A stretch of 64,000 bases of DNA from an uncultured Faecalibacterium sp. (GTDB lineage: Bacteria > Bacillota > Clostridia > Oscillospirales > Ruminococcaceae): assembly GCA_934511465.1 (NCBI GenBank), contig CAKSWG010000001.1, forward strand, positions 62,001 to 126,000. Direction: 5' to 3'. Below the pieces are notes generated by a model that ran no database searches, was not told where the DNA came from, and saw only the letters and a program-made list of their open reading frames with translations. Positions 33,649 to 41,226 of the stretch are shown here, piece by piece. A program made the translations under genes and the position numbers. How positions within the stretch are numbered: position 1 is the stretch's first letter; every line of letters starts with the position of its first letter.

Positions 33649-35163
33649 TTAGCCGTTGATGATATTGGGGGTGGCGTTCTTCAGCACGACGTCGTGGCTG
33701 CCGCCCTCCACAATGGAGGTGGAGGAAACGACCGTCAGCTTGGCCTTCTGCTGCAATTCCGGGATGGACAGCGCGCCGCAGTTGCACATGGTGCTCTTGA
33801 CCTTGTACAGGGTGGTCTGCACGCCATCGGCCAGCGGGCCGGCATAGGGCACGTAGCTGTCCACGCCTTCCTCAAAGCTCAGCTTGGTGGAGCCGCCCAG
33901 ATCGTAGCGCTGCCAGTTGCGGGCACGGTTGGAGCCCTCGCCCCAGTACTCTTTCATGTACTGGCCGTTGATGCGCACCTTGTTCGTGGGGCTCTCGTCG
34001 AAGCGGGCAAAGTAGCGGCCCAGCATGACGAAGTCGGCGCCCATGGCCAGAGCCAGCGTGATGTGGTAATCGTGGACGATGCCGCCATCCGAGCAGATGG
34101 GCACGTAGATGCCGGTCTGCTTGAAGTATTCGTCGCGGGCCTTTGCCACCTCAATGACAGCGGTGGCCTGACCACGGCCAATGCCCTTGGTCTCGCGGGT
34201 GATGCAGATGGAGCCGCCGCCGATGCCGATCTTCACGAAGTCGGCGCCAGCTTCGGCCAAAAAGCGGAAGCCCTCGGCGTCCACAACATTGCCGGCACCC
34301 ACCTTGACGGTGTTGCCATAGTGCTCACGGATCCAGCCGATGGTGCGGCTCTGCCACTCGGAGTAGCCCTCGGAAGAATCGATGCACAGCACGTCCACAC
34401 CGGCTTCCACCAGTGCAGGCACACGCTCAGCGTAATCGCGGGTGTTGATGCCGGCACCCACCACATAGCTCTTGTTCTTATCCAACAGTTCGTTGGCGTT
34501 CTTCTTGTGGGAATCGTAGTCCTTGCGGAACACCATATACTTCAGGTTGCCCTCGGCGTCCACCAGCGGCAGGGTGTTGATCTTGTTGTCCCAGATGATA
34601 TTGTTGCAGTCGTGCAGGGAGGTATTTTCCGGCGCAGTGACCAGCTTGTCGATGGGGGTCATGAAGGTGGTGACAAGGGCATCGTCGGGGGTGTGGTTGA
34701 CGCGGTAATCGCGGGATGCCACAATGCCCAGCAGCTTGCCATTGGGCGTGCCATCGGCCGTAACGGCAATGGTGGAGTGGCCGGTACGGGCCTTGAGCTC
34801 CAGCACATCGTGCAGGGTGGCAGTGGGGGCCAGATTGGAGTCGGACACGACATAACCGGCCTTGAAGCTCTTGACGCGGCGCACCATAGCGGCCTCGCTC
34901 TCGATGCTCTGGGAGCCATAGATGAAGGACACACCGCCCTGACGGGCCAGCGCAATGGCCAGCTTATCGCCGGAGACCGACTGCATGATGGCGCTGATCA
35001 TGGGGATATTCATCTGCAAGGGGCACTCTTCCTCACCCTTGCGGTACTTGACCAGAGGGGTCTTGAGGCTGACGGCGGTGGGCACGTTTTCGGCAGAGGA
35101 ATAGCCGGGGACCAGCAGATATTCGCCGAACGTGCGGGAAGGTTCTTCATAGAAATAAGCCAT
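33649..35163 (-). CDS. guaB: IMP dehydrogenase
   Basis: Oxidises IMP to XMP with NAD, the entry step to GMP. 504 residues: a split (beta/alpha)8 barrel with an inserted pair of CBS domains (about residues 95-215; [10 protein letters not shown]... FMTP...[10 protein letters not shown]). The catalytic loop is [15 protein letters not shown] with the nucleophilic Cys, and the flap carries [15 protein letters not shown]. GuaB normally has GPGSICTTR; the variant GGGSICITR is a modest difference seen in this branch. AAGGAG seven bases before ATG 35163 fixes the start. Nearest promoter is at 35238-35266. Confidence 0.95.
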   Translation of the reverse strand: MAYFYEEPSRTFGEYLLVPGYSSAENVPTAVSLKTPLVKYRKGEEECPLQMNIPMISAIMQSVSGDKLAIALARQGGVSFIYGSQSIESEAAMVRRVKSFKAGYVVSDSNLAPTATLHDVLELKARTGHSTIAVTADGTPNGKLLGIVASRDYRVNHTPDDALVTTFMTPIDKLVTAPENTSLHDCNNIIWDNKINTLPLVDAEGNLKYMVFRKDYDSHKKNANELLDKNKSYVVGAGINTRDYAERVPALVEAGVDVLCIDSSEGYSEWQSRTIGWIREHYGNTVKVGAGNVVDAEGFRFLAEAGADFVKIGIGGGSICITRETKGIGRGQATAVIEVAKARDEYFKQTGIYVPICSDGGIVHDYHITLALAMGADFVMLGRYFARFDESPTNKVRINGQYMKEYWGEGSNRARNWQRYDLGGSTKLSFEEGVDSYVPYAGPLADGVQTTLYKVKSTMCNCGALSIPELQQKAKLTVVSSTSIVEGGSHDVVLKNATPNIING

Positions 35164-35237
35164 GTTCAAACTCCTTTTCTCTTAACGCATCAACATCAAT
35201 CGGATTCATGTTTACCACTTATAAATTGATTGTATAT

Positions 35238-35266
35238 ACTTTACCACAAAGCCCGCCGGAATACAA
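35238..35266 (-). promoter_or_regulatory. Promoter of guaB
   Basis: On the minus strand TTGTAT (35261-35266), 17 bases, TAAAGT (35238-35243), giving a leader of about 70 bases. Confidence 0.55.
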
Positions 35267-35387
35267 ACCCCTGCCGCGCCAAACTTTGTAAATGTCCTTT
35301 GCGGAAAAACAGGCAAAATGCCCACCAAAACGGCGTAAGGTCATACTTTCCGGCATGGCAAGCCGTTTTTGCCCGTTTTCCGGATGC

Positions 35388-35565
35388 AAAAAAGCTCGTC
35401 CGTTTCCAGACGAGCTTTTTTGCACACGAAGCGGGATATCGCCTGTGCGGCACATGGATCACAGCTGTGAAGGAGAACAGCCGGAGGAGGAGAACCTGCG
35501 CCCGATATCCCTAAAAACAAGAAGAAAAAGATTTCACACTCAGCAGGGTCTCTTGCCCTTGCTGT
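35388..35565 (-). ncRNA. Probable small regulatory RNA with anti-Shine-Dalgarno segments
   Basis: A promoter (35572-35600) and a strong terminator (AAAAAAGCTCGTC / GACGAGCTTTTTT, 35388-35423) delimit a transcript of about 178 nt in the 547-base gap before guaB with no coding frame. Predicted by eye: a 5' hairpin CAGC..AGGG-CAAGAGA-CCCT-GCTG, a long U-rich single strand, then a 9-bp stem GGGATATCG / CGATATCCC enclosing a hairpin GGCTGT-TCTCCTTC-ACAGCT, a CTCCTCCTCC stretch and TGTG-CCG-CACA. The loop and stretch (complement of 35469-35476 and 35483-35492) can pair with GGAGG ribosome sites, as in known CU-rich sRNAs. It could instead be a leader that reads on to guaB. Confidence 0.55.
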
Positions 35566-35571
35566 AACCAT

Positions 35572-35600
35572 ATTGTAACTCTTTTGAAACCATTTTGCAA
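35572..35600 (-). promoter_or_regulatory. Promoter of the putative small RNA
   Basis: On the minus strand TTGCAA (35595-35600), 17 bases, TACAAT (35572-35577). The upstream flank is very AT-rich with repeated TTACAAA, resembling an UP element. Confidence 0.65.
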
Positions 35601-35655
35601 TAGGGTTTTGTAATTTTTTTGTAATTTGTTTTGTTAACTTTTTGTGGACACATAC

Positions 35656-35692
35656 AAAACCCTTGCCAAAAAATTTCCGGCAAGGGCTTTGC
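35656..35692 (-). terminator. Intrinsic terminator of the small secreted protein gene
   Basis: On the minus strand CCCTTGCC pairs with GGCAAGGG, followed by TTTTGT. Confidence 0.8.
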
Positions 35693-35710
35693 AGATAATC
35701 ATTTATTTCC

Positions 35711-35998
35711 TTAATAGCACTTTTTGCAAGCGGTGAAGCCTTCCGCTTTTGCTTCCGACAATGTAACCTTTTCTGGGTCTTTCATATTGCTACAGGTAGA
35801 CTTGCTGTGATATTTTTTGCCGCCGTGCGTTGGGATCCAAACCATCCGCTCCGTCTTTTTGCCGGTAGAAACGGTCTGAACGGTTGCAGTGGACGGCTTG
35901 CAGGCCGCAGTCTGTACACTGGCGGCAGATGCCGCCGGGCACAGCAGACTGAAGCACAGTGCCAAAACGGCCGCAAGGACTCGGAGATGTTTATTCAT
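35711..35998 (-). CDS. Small secreted protein with Cys/His metal-binding-like domain
   Basis: 95 residues. Signal peptide MNKHLRVLAAVLALCFSLLC with a likely cleavage after PAASA, a short Thr/Ser linker, and then VWIPTHGGKKYHSKSTCSN..., continuing with MKDP, EAKAEGFTACKKC. The pattern W.P..G.KYH....C..M..P..V...EA...G...C..C recurs at the C-terminus of many secreted Firmicutes proteins and resembles an Ada-type zinc site (His, three Cys); the function is unknown. GGAGGATAAAACAAATG sets the start. Monocistronic with its own terminator; the leader holds the palindrome AGAAGATTCTTCT (36024-36036). Confidence 0.8.
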   Translation of the reverse strand: MNKHLRVLAAVLALCFSLLCPAASAASVQTAACKPSTATVQTVSTGKKTERMVWIPTHGGKKYHSKSTCSNMKDPEKVTLSEAKAEGFTACKKCY

Positions 35999-36116
35999 TT
36001 GTTTTATCCTCCTTTGGACAACCAGAAGATTCTTCTAATAAAAGAGTACTCTCTGTTCCTCAGAGGATGCAATTCTCAAAATGCGCCGGTTTTTTCTGCA
36101 AGTGACGCATTTCTGC

Positions 36117-36156
36117 ACAAAAGGGGAAAGGCGCCGAACGTCTTTCCCCTTTTGTT
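36117..36156 (-). terminator. Intrinsic terminator of the thioesterase gene
   Basis: AAAAGGGGAAAG pairs with CTTTCCCCTTTT around a GCGCCGAACGT loop. Confidence 0.85.
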
Positions 36157-36166
36157 CTAGTACGGT

Positions 36167-36904
36167 TTATTCTTCTTCGCTTCCCAGCTCCAGATAGCAC
36201 TCAAAGCTGGTCTGGCCGTTGTGCCTGCCAATGACATACCAGCCGTCTGCCGAGGGGGCATAGAGCACCTCCACCGTCTCGCCCATTGGGATCTCCCGGT
36301 GGTAGTTGATGGAGGCAAAGGTCACAGGGCCCTTGCGCATCACCTCCAGCGGCAGCACATCGCAGACGAGGTCCAGATAAAAGGCGTTGTTCAAATGGCC
36401 GTTCAAGTCGCACTGGGAGTAATGCACCGTCCACTCCCCTGCGCTGGTAAGGCCCTCGCGGCACTTGTGCAGCTGCATGGGCAGCTCGGCCTCCACCGTA
36501 TCGTTCCAGAAATTTTCCACCGTCCAGCCCGGTTCCCGCAGGATGCATCCCTCGGTAAGGCTGGCCACGATCCAGCGGCAGTCCACCATAGCCACCTCTT
36601 TGCCCTCGGCATCGGTAAGGGTGGTGATGCGTTTGACGGAACCGCGTTTGCTGACCTGCGCCCGGGAGGTAAGGGTCAGCGTTTCGGCACGCTGGGGCAC
36701 GCGGTCAAATTTCAGCGCCTGCTTGCCCACCAGAAAGGCCACGCCGCGGTCTTTGAAGAACCGGTCATCCATGCCAAAGGCACGGGCATGATCTGCCGAA
36801 ATCTGCTCCACATAGCGCAGCAGGGCGCTGGGCTTGAGCAGGCTGCGGAAATCGGCATCCGCATTCATCACGGTCATGGTCTCGGTATAAAAGTACTGTT
36901 CCAT
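36167..36904 (-). CDS. Acyl-ACP thioesterase (FatA/FatB-like)
   Basis: 245-residue double hot-dog protein that hydrolyses acyl-ACP to free fatty acid. N-terminal half: MEQYFYTETMTVMNADAD, RYVEQISADHARAFGMD, WIVASL. The C-terminal half has SQCDLNGHLNNAFYLDLVCD, matching the plant/bacterial FatA active region DxNxHxNNxxY with the catalytic Asp, Asn and His. In gut Clostridia such enzymes release medium or long fatty acids or act in lipid recycling; chain length cannot be read from sequence. GAAAGGAAAAACC precedes the ATG. It lies downstream of the pot operon but behind a terminator. Confidence 0.88.
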   Translation of the reverse strand: MEQYFYTETMTVMNADADFRSLLKPSALLRYVEQISADHARAFGMDDRFFKDRGVAFLVGKQALKFDRVPQRAETLTLTSRAQVSKRGSVKRITTLTDAEGKEVAMVDCRWIVASLTEGCILREPGWTVENFWNDTVEAELPMQLHKCREGLTSAGEWTVHYSQCDLNGHLNNAFYLDLVCDVLPLEVMRKGPVTFASINYHREIPMGETVEVLYAPSADGWYVIGRHNGQTSFECYLELGSEEE

Positions 36905-36919
36905 GGTTTTTCCTTTCTA

Positions 36920-36960
36920 CAAAAAGAGACTGCCGCACGTTGGTTTGTGCAACAGCCTCC
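36920..36960 (-). terminator. Intrinsic terminator of the potABCD operon
   Basis: On the minus strand AGGCTGTTGCAC pairs with GTGCGGCAGTCT over 12 positions (three G-T pairs), followed by CTTTTT. Confidence 0.8.
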
Positions 36961-36966
36961 TTTGCG

Positions 36967-38199
36967 TTAATATTGATTGCGGTTGCGTTTGCGCACCTTG
37001 CGCCAGATGTTGAAGCAGGCCAGCGCCACCATAGCTGCCAGCAGCGCAAGGAACAGCAGACTGCTGCCGCCCTCGTCGTAGCTCTTCATCTCGCTCCACT
37101 TTACATCCAGTTCACTGTTCACGTCGTCGCTCAGGGCGGTGAACACCTTTTCCTTGGCGGCTTGCTCCTCAGACGGGTAGGCGATCTCGCTTTCCTTCAG
37201 GTCCTCGTCCAGCACTTCCCACACATCGTGCATGGGGGTGGTGTAGCCGATGTACTCAATGTTTGCCTTGCCCACATCCGTTTCGCACATGAAGTTGATG
37301 AACATTTCAGCGGCTTCCTCGTGCTCGCTGGTGGCCGGGATGGCCATGCAGTCCACCGAGAGCACGCTGCCCTCTTCCGGGAACACCCACGCCAGATCCG
37401 GGTTATCGTTGATCATGGTGATCGCATCGCCGGAGTAGTACACACCGACAGCCGCCTCGCCGCCGATCATCTTATCAAAAATTTCATCCATGACGTAGGC
37501 CTGCACCAGCGGCTTCTGCGCCTTGAGTTCATTTACCACTTCATCCACTTCCGCCGCAGACTGCGGGTTGACATCGTGGCCGCTCTTGAACGCGGCAATG
37601 GCGTAGGCATCGCGGCTGTTGTTGAACATCAGGATGTTATCCGCGTACTGTGCGTCCCACAGGTCGGCCCATTTGGCGGGGGCCTTCTCCACCATCTTGG
37701 TGTTGTAGATGATGCCGGTGGTGCACAGCGTATAGGGCACCGTGTAGGCATTCTGCGGGTCATAGTCCGCATTGCGGTATTCTTCGTCGATCTTCTGGGC
37801 GTTGGGGATGTTCTGGTAATTCAGCGGCATGAGCATCCCTTCGCTGATCATCTTGGCCACCATATAATCCGACGGAATGACCACATCGTAATTGGCGGCG
37901 CCGGATTTGAGCTTTGCATACATGGACTCGTTGGAATCAAAGGTGGTGTAGTTCACCTTGATGCCGGTGAGCTGCTCGAAGGCGGCCACCACGTCCACGC
38001 TGTCGTCCGAACCGTTGGAGATATACTCGCCCCAGTTGTAGACGTTGATGGTGACGTTCTGGCCCTTGAAGCGGGTCCAATCGTAATCGTCCGACACCGA
38101 GATATCCTCGTTGACCTCGATGGTGCCGGCGGCAAAGGCGGGCAGCGCACAGCAGACCGTCATGGCCAGTGCCAACAGAAAAACAGCAAAACGTTTCAT
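36967..38199 (-). CDS. potD: Spermidine/putrescine ABC transporter substrate-binding protein, with C-terminal membrane anchor
   Basis: 410 residues. The mature part has the PotD pattern (NVYNWGEYI, YDVVIPSDYMVAKM, PYTLCTTGIIYN, YYSGDAITMINDNPDLAWVFPEEGS with the polyamine-binding Asp/Glu). The N-terminus MKRFAVFLLALAMTVCCALP is a signal peptide ending in PAFAA with no proper lipobox, and instead a hydrophobic helix LLFLALLAAMVALACFNIW followed by KVRKRNRNQY sits at the C-terminus. So the protein seems held to the membrane at its C-terminus rather than by lipid, unusual for a Gram-positive binding protein. The start ATG 38199 overlaps the potC stop (TGATG). Confidence 0.93.
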   Translation of the reverse strand: MKRFAVFLLALAMTVCCALPAFAAGTIEVNEDISVSDDYDWTRFKGQNVTINVYNWGEYISNGSDDSVDVVAAFEQLTGIKVNYTTFDSNESMYAKLKSGAANYDVVIPSDYMVAKMISEGMLMPLNYQNIPNAQKIDEEYRNADYDPQNAYTVPYTLCTTGIIYNTKMVEKAPAKWADLWDAQYADNILMFNNSRDAYAIAAFKSGHDVNPQSAAEVDEVVNELKAQKPLVQAYVMDEIFDKMIGGEAAVGVYYSGDAITMINDNPDLAWVFPEEGSVLSVDCMAIPATSEHEEAAEMFINFMCETDVGKANIEYIGYTTPMHDVWEVLDEDLKESEIAYPSEEQAAKEKVFTALSDDVNSELDVKWSEMKSYDEGGSSLLFLALLAAMVALACFNIWRKVRKRNRNQY

Positions 38200-39044
38200 C
38201 ACACGCCCTCCCCTCTCAGCGCCTTCTGATCGCGGCGGTAGCTGCGGCTCTCCATCGCGTTGGAGATGAGGATGATGCACAGAATGACCACGAACATGAT
38301 GGTGGACAGTGCATAGATCTCCGGGCTGACCTTTTTGCGGGTCATGGAGTAGATGGCGATGGGCAGGGTCTCCACGGTGCCGCAGTTGAAATAGGAGATC
38401 ATGAAGTCGTCGATGGAGTAGGTCAGGCAGATGAGGAAGGCTGACAGGATGGCCGGGCTGATCTCCGGCAGGATCACCTTGAAAAATGCCTGCTTGGGGT
38501 CGCAGCCAAGGTCAAGGGCGGCTTCGTACAGCTTGACATCCAGCTGCTTGAGCTTGGGCGTCACGTTGAAGATAACATACGGCACGTTGAACGCGATATG
38601 CGCAATGAGCAATGTCGGGAAGCCCATGATGGTATCCGGCAGCCATGAGACGCCTGCGGCAAAGCGCTGGTAGGCCACGAACAGCAGCATGAGCGAAATG
38701 CCGGTGATGATCTCCGGGTTGACCACCGGGATATAGGTGATATTTGTGACCACGAGCCGGCTCTTGCGGCCCATGGACGCAATGCCAAGGCTTGCCGCTG
38801 TGCCCAGCACCGTGGCAATGACCGCCGAGAGCAATGCCACCTCCAGCGAGACGCGCAGCGCGCTGAGGATGGAGGAATTGTGCAGCAGGCTTGCGTACCA
38901 TTTGAGGGTAAAACCGGTGAACAGCGAATAGCCCTTGGACTGGTTAAAGCTGAACACGATCATGTATGCAATGGGCAGATACATGAAACAGAAAAACAGA
39001 ACGATATAGGCGCGCTGCATCAGGCGCAGATGTTTGGTTTTCAT
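38199..39044 (-). CDS. potC: Spermidine/putrescine ABC transporter permease PotC
   Basis: 281-residue inner-membrane permease with six transmembrane helices; the coupling loop DLGCDPKQAFFKVILPEISPAIL carries the EAA-type motif that contacts the ATPase PotA. N-terminal MKTKHLRLMQRAYIVLFFCF. Start ATG 39044 overlaps the potB stop as TGATG, so translation is coupled. Partner of PotB. Confidence 0.95.
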   Translation of the reverse strand: MKTKHLRLMQRAYIVLFFCFMYLPIAYMIVFSFNQSKGYSLFTGFTLKWYASLLHNSSILSALRVSLEVALLSAVIATVLGTAASLGIASMGRKSRLVVTNITYIPVVNPEIITGISLMLLFVAYQRFAAGVSWLPDTIMGFPTLLIAHIAFNVPYVIFNVTPKLKQLDVKLYEAALDLGCDPKQAFFKVILPEISPAILSAFLICLTYSIDDFMISYFNCGTVETLPIAIYSMTRKKVSPEIYALSTIMFVVILCIILISNAMESRSYRRDQKALRGEGV

Positions 39045-39862
39045 CAGGACACGCCCTCCATTTCATCTTCATCAAAGCTGGAGGTAAAGCTCATGCACAG
39101 CAGCACGATGATCATCAGCACAAGGCTCATGGCAGAGCCCACGTTCAGGTTGTAGCTGTTGCCAAGGAACTGCATCTCGATCAGGTCGCCGATGAGCAGG
39201 TTGGAGCCGCCGCCCAACATACGGCTGATGACAAAGGTGGACACCGCCGGGACGAACACCATGGTGATGCCGGTGCTGATGCCGGGCACGCTCATGGGGA
39301 TGAGCACCCGCACAAGGGTCTTGGTGGTGGAAGCGCCCAGATCCTGTGCAGCTTCCACAAGGCTCTGGTCGATCTTGGTCATGCTGGTGTACAGCGGCAG
39401 GATCATATAGGGCACGTAGTTGTACACCATGCCCAGCACCACCGCGCCGGAGGTGTTGAGCATGTTATAGGGCCCAAGGCCGAACACGCCCAGCACTGCA
39501 TTCACCGGGCCGTTGACGCTGAGCAGGCCCATCCATGCGTAGGTGCGCAGCAAAAAGTTCATCCACATGGGCAGCATGACCAGCATGAGCATGATGTGCT
39601 GCTTGTTCACCCGCAGGCGGGAAAGGAAATAGCCCACCGGGAACGCAATGACCAGACAGATGATCGTGGCAATGAGGGCCAGCAGCAGGCTGCGGGCAAA
39701 CACCGAACCGTAGCCGCTGATGGAGGTGAGGTTGTCCAGCGTAAAGGCACCGTTTGCATCGGTGAACGCATAGTACACAACGATAATGAGCGGCACCACA
39801 GTGAACAGCACCATCCACACGAAGTAGGGATAGGCCAGTTTTTTATCGTAAATCTTCATCAT
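39044..39862 (-). CDS. potB: Spermidine/putrescine ABC transporter permease PotB
   Basis: 272-residue permease with six transmembrane helices and the EAA loop EAAQDLGASTTKTLVRVLIP. It begins MMKIYDKKLAYPYFVWMVLF; the second Met (39859) is equally possible. GGAGGGGTGAGCC in front, six bases after the potA stop. It ends with charged DEDEMEGVS overlapping the start of potC. Confidence 0.95.
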   Translation of the reverse strand: MMKIYDKKLAYPYFVWMVLFTVVPLIIVVYYAFTDANGAFTLDNLTSISGYGSVFARSLLLALIATIICLVIAFPVGYFLSRLRVNKQHIMLMLVMLPMWMNFLLRTYAWMGLLSVNGPVNAVLGVFGLGPYNMLNTSGAVVLGMVYNYVPYMILPLYTSMTKIDQSLVEAAQDLGASTTKTLVRVLIPMSVPGISTGITMVFVPAVSTFVISRMLGGGSNLLIGDLIEMQFLGNSYNLNVGSAMSLVLMIIVLLCMSFTSSFDEDEMEGVS

Positions 39863-39868
39863 CGCGGC

Positions 39869-40915
39869 TCACCCCTCCGAACGCGCCATGATATGGATCT
39901 CGTTGGGGCCGATGCGCATACCAATGGTCTCACCGGGTGTGCAGGCGCGGGTGGAGTGGATGAGCCATTCACGGCCCTCGCATTCCACATGCATTTCAAA
40001 GTGGACACCCTTGAAAATGACGTCGTTCACAACGCCCACCAGCTGGCCTTCCACAGGCGATACCACCTCGATATCCTCGGGGCGCACTACCACCTGCACG
40101 CTCTGCTCGCGGGCAAAGCCGCGGTCCACACAGGGGAAGTCCACGCCGGAGAAGGACACCAGAAAATCCCGGTGCATCACGCCGTCCACAATGTTGGAAT
40201 CGCCGATGAAGTCTGCCACAAAGGCGTTCTTGGGCTCATTGTAAATATCCTCAGGCGTGCCGATCTGCTGCACCTTGCCGCCGTTCATGACAACGACGGT
40301 ATCGGACATGGTAAGGGCTTCTTCCTGATCGTGGGTGACATAAATAAAGGTGATGTTCATCTCGCGCTGCAGGCGCTTGAGCTCCAGCTGCATCTCCTTG
40401 CGCAGCTTGAGGTCCAGCGCGCCCAGAGGCTCGTCCAGCAAAAGGATCTCCGGCTCGTTGACCAGACTGCGGGCAATGGCCACACGCTGCTGCTGGCCGC
40501 CGGACATCTGGCTGATGCTGCGGCGCTCGAAGCCTTTCAGGCCCACCACTTCCAGCATGTTGCGCACCTTGCGGCGGATGGTCTCTTCGTCCATGTTTTT
40601 CAGGCGCAGGCCAAAAGCCACGTTCTCGAACACGTTCAGGTGCGGGAACAGCGCGTACTTCTGGAACACGGTGTTCACCGGGCGCTTATAGGGCGGTACG
40701 CCGGTGATGTCCTCGCCTTTGAGCAGCACCTTGCCGGAATTGGGTTCCAGAAAGCCTGCGATCAGGCGCAGAGTGGTGGTTTTGCCGCAGCCGGAGGAGC
40801 CCAGCAGCGTCACGAACTCTTTGTCATGGATGTCGAGGTTCAGCCCATCCAGAATGCGCTGCCCATCAAATTCCACCACGATATCACGCAGTGAAACGAT
40901 CACCGAGTTGTCCAT
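39869..40915 (-). CDS. potA: Spermidine/putrescine ABC transporter ATP-binding protein PotA
   Basis: 348-residue ATPase of the spermidine/putrescine importer. Walker A GSSGCGKTTTLRL, signature SGGQQQRVAIARS, Walker B LLLDEPLGALD, and the C-terminal TOBE domain (VVVRPEDIEV). In E. coli the TOBE region binds spermidine and slows the pump. First gene of potABCD; AAGGAGG sits ten bases before the ATG, just after the leader terminator at 40949-40973. Confidence 0.96.
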   Translation of the reverse strand: MDNSVIVSLRDIVVEFDGQRILDGLNLDIHDKEFVTLLGSSGCGKTTTLRLIAGFLEPNSGKVLLKGEDITGVPPYKRPVNTVFQKYALFPHLNVFENVAFGLRLKNMDEETIRRKVRNMLEVVGLKGFERRSISQMSGGQQQRVAIARSLVNEPEILLLDEPLGALDLKLRKEMQLELKRLQREMNITFIYVTHDQEEALTMSDTVVVMNGGKVQQIGTPEDIYNEPKNAFVADFIGDSNIVDGVMHRDFLVSFSGVDFPCVDRGFAREQSVQVVVRPEDIEVVSPVEGQLVGVVNDVIFKGVHFEMHVECEGREWLIHSTRACTPGETIGMRIGPNEIHIMARSEG

Positions 40916-40948
40916 TTTTTACTATATCCTCCTTGTAACTCAGATACG

Positions 40949-41103
40949 AAAAAAGACAGGGCTCTGCCCTATCCTTCTTGCGCATCAGGGTGACTTGGAG
41001 CCTGCTTTCACAACCACTGCACATCGTCTGTAAAAGCAGACTCGACCCCGCACAACATCCATGACGAACCTTAAAATATTGCGCAGTTATTCTGCCCTGT
41101 CTC
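40949..41103 (-). promoter_or_regulatory. pot operon leader with terminator/antiterminator switch (candidate riboswitch)
   Basis: Leader of about 190 nt from the promoter at 41108-41136 to potA. The minus strand has an intrinsic terminator GATAGGGC-AGA-GCCCTGTC + TTTTTT (40949-40973), 34 bases before the potA ATG. The same 3' arm (40955-40962) is exactly complementary to GACAGGGC at the extreme 5' end (41094-41101), so long-range pairing would dissolve the terminator. Between them are TGCGCA/TGCGCA (41080-41085 with 40979-40984) and a 10-bp stem AGTCTGCTTT/AAAGCAGGCT (41033-41042 with 40999-41008). I do not recognise a known riboswitch or T-box class. Polyamine sensing is a guess from the genes controlled. 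Confidence 0.6.
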
Positions 41104-41107
41104 GTCT

Positions 41108-41136
41108 ATCTTAATCAATCTTTGCTGAAATGTCAA
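41108..41136 (-). promoter_or_regulatory. Promoter of the pot operon
   Basis: On the minus strand TTGACA (41131-41136), 17 bases, TAAGAT (41108-41113). Confidence 0.8.
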
Positions 41137-41176
41137 TCACTCTGCCGATGTTTGCCGAAACTTTACACGCCGCAAC

Positions 41177-41217
41177 AAAAAAACATGCGCCGCAGCGAGC
41201 TTTCCGCATACGGCGCA
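41177..41217 (-). terminator. Intrinsic terminator of the Gld-type ABC operon
   Basis: On the minus strand TGCGCCG ... CGGCGCA, followed by seven T, right after the DUF4340 gene. Confidence 0.8.
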
Positions 41218-41226
41218 CAAAGGTTT

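Noticed and set aside
35388..35565. Known riboswitch or 6S RNA upstream of guaB
   Set aside because: No purine, guanidine, preQ1 or other consensus recognised, and the 5' and 3' ends do not pair as in 6S RNA.
35454..35567. Small plus-strand frame MDHSCEGEQPEEEN...
   Set aside because: No ribosome site or promoter on that strand; it lies across the structured RNA read from the other strand.
40949..41103. T-box leader
   Set aside because: The T-box sequence (AGGGTGGNACCGCG type) is absent and the downstream genes are not tRNA-synthetase or amino-acid genes.
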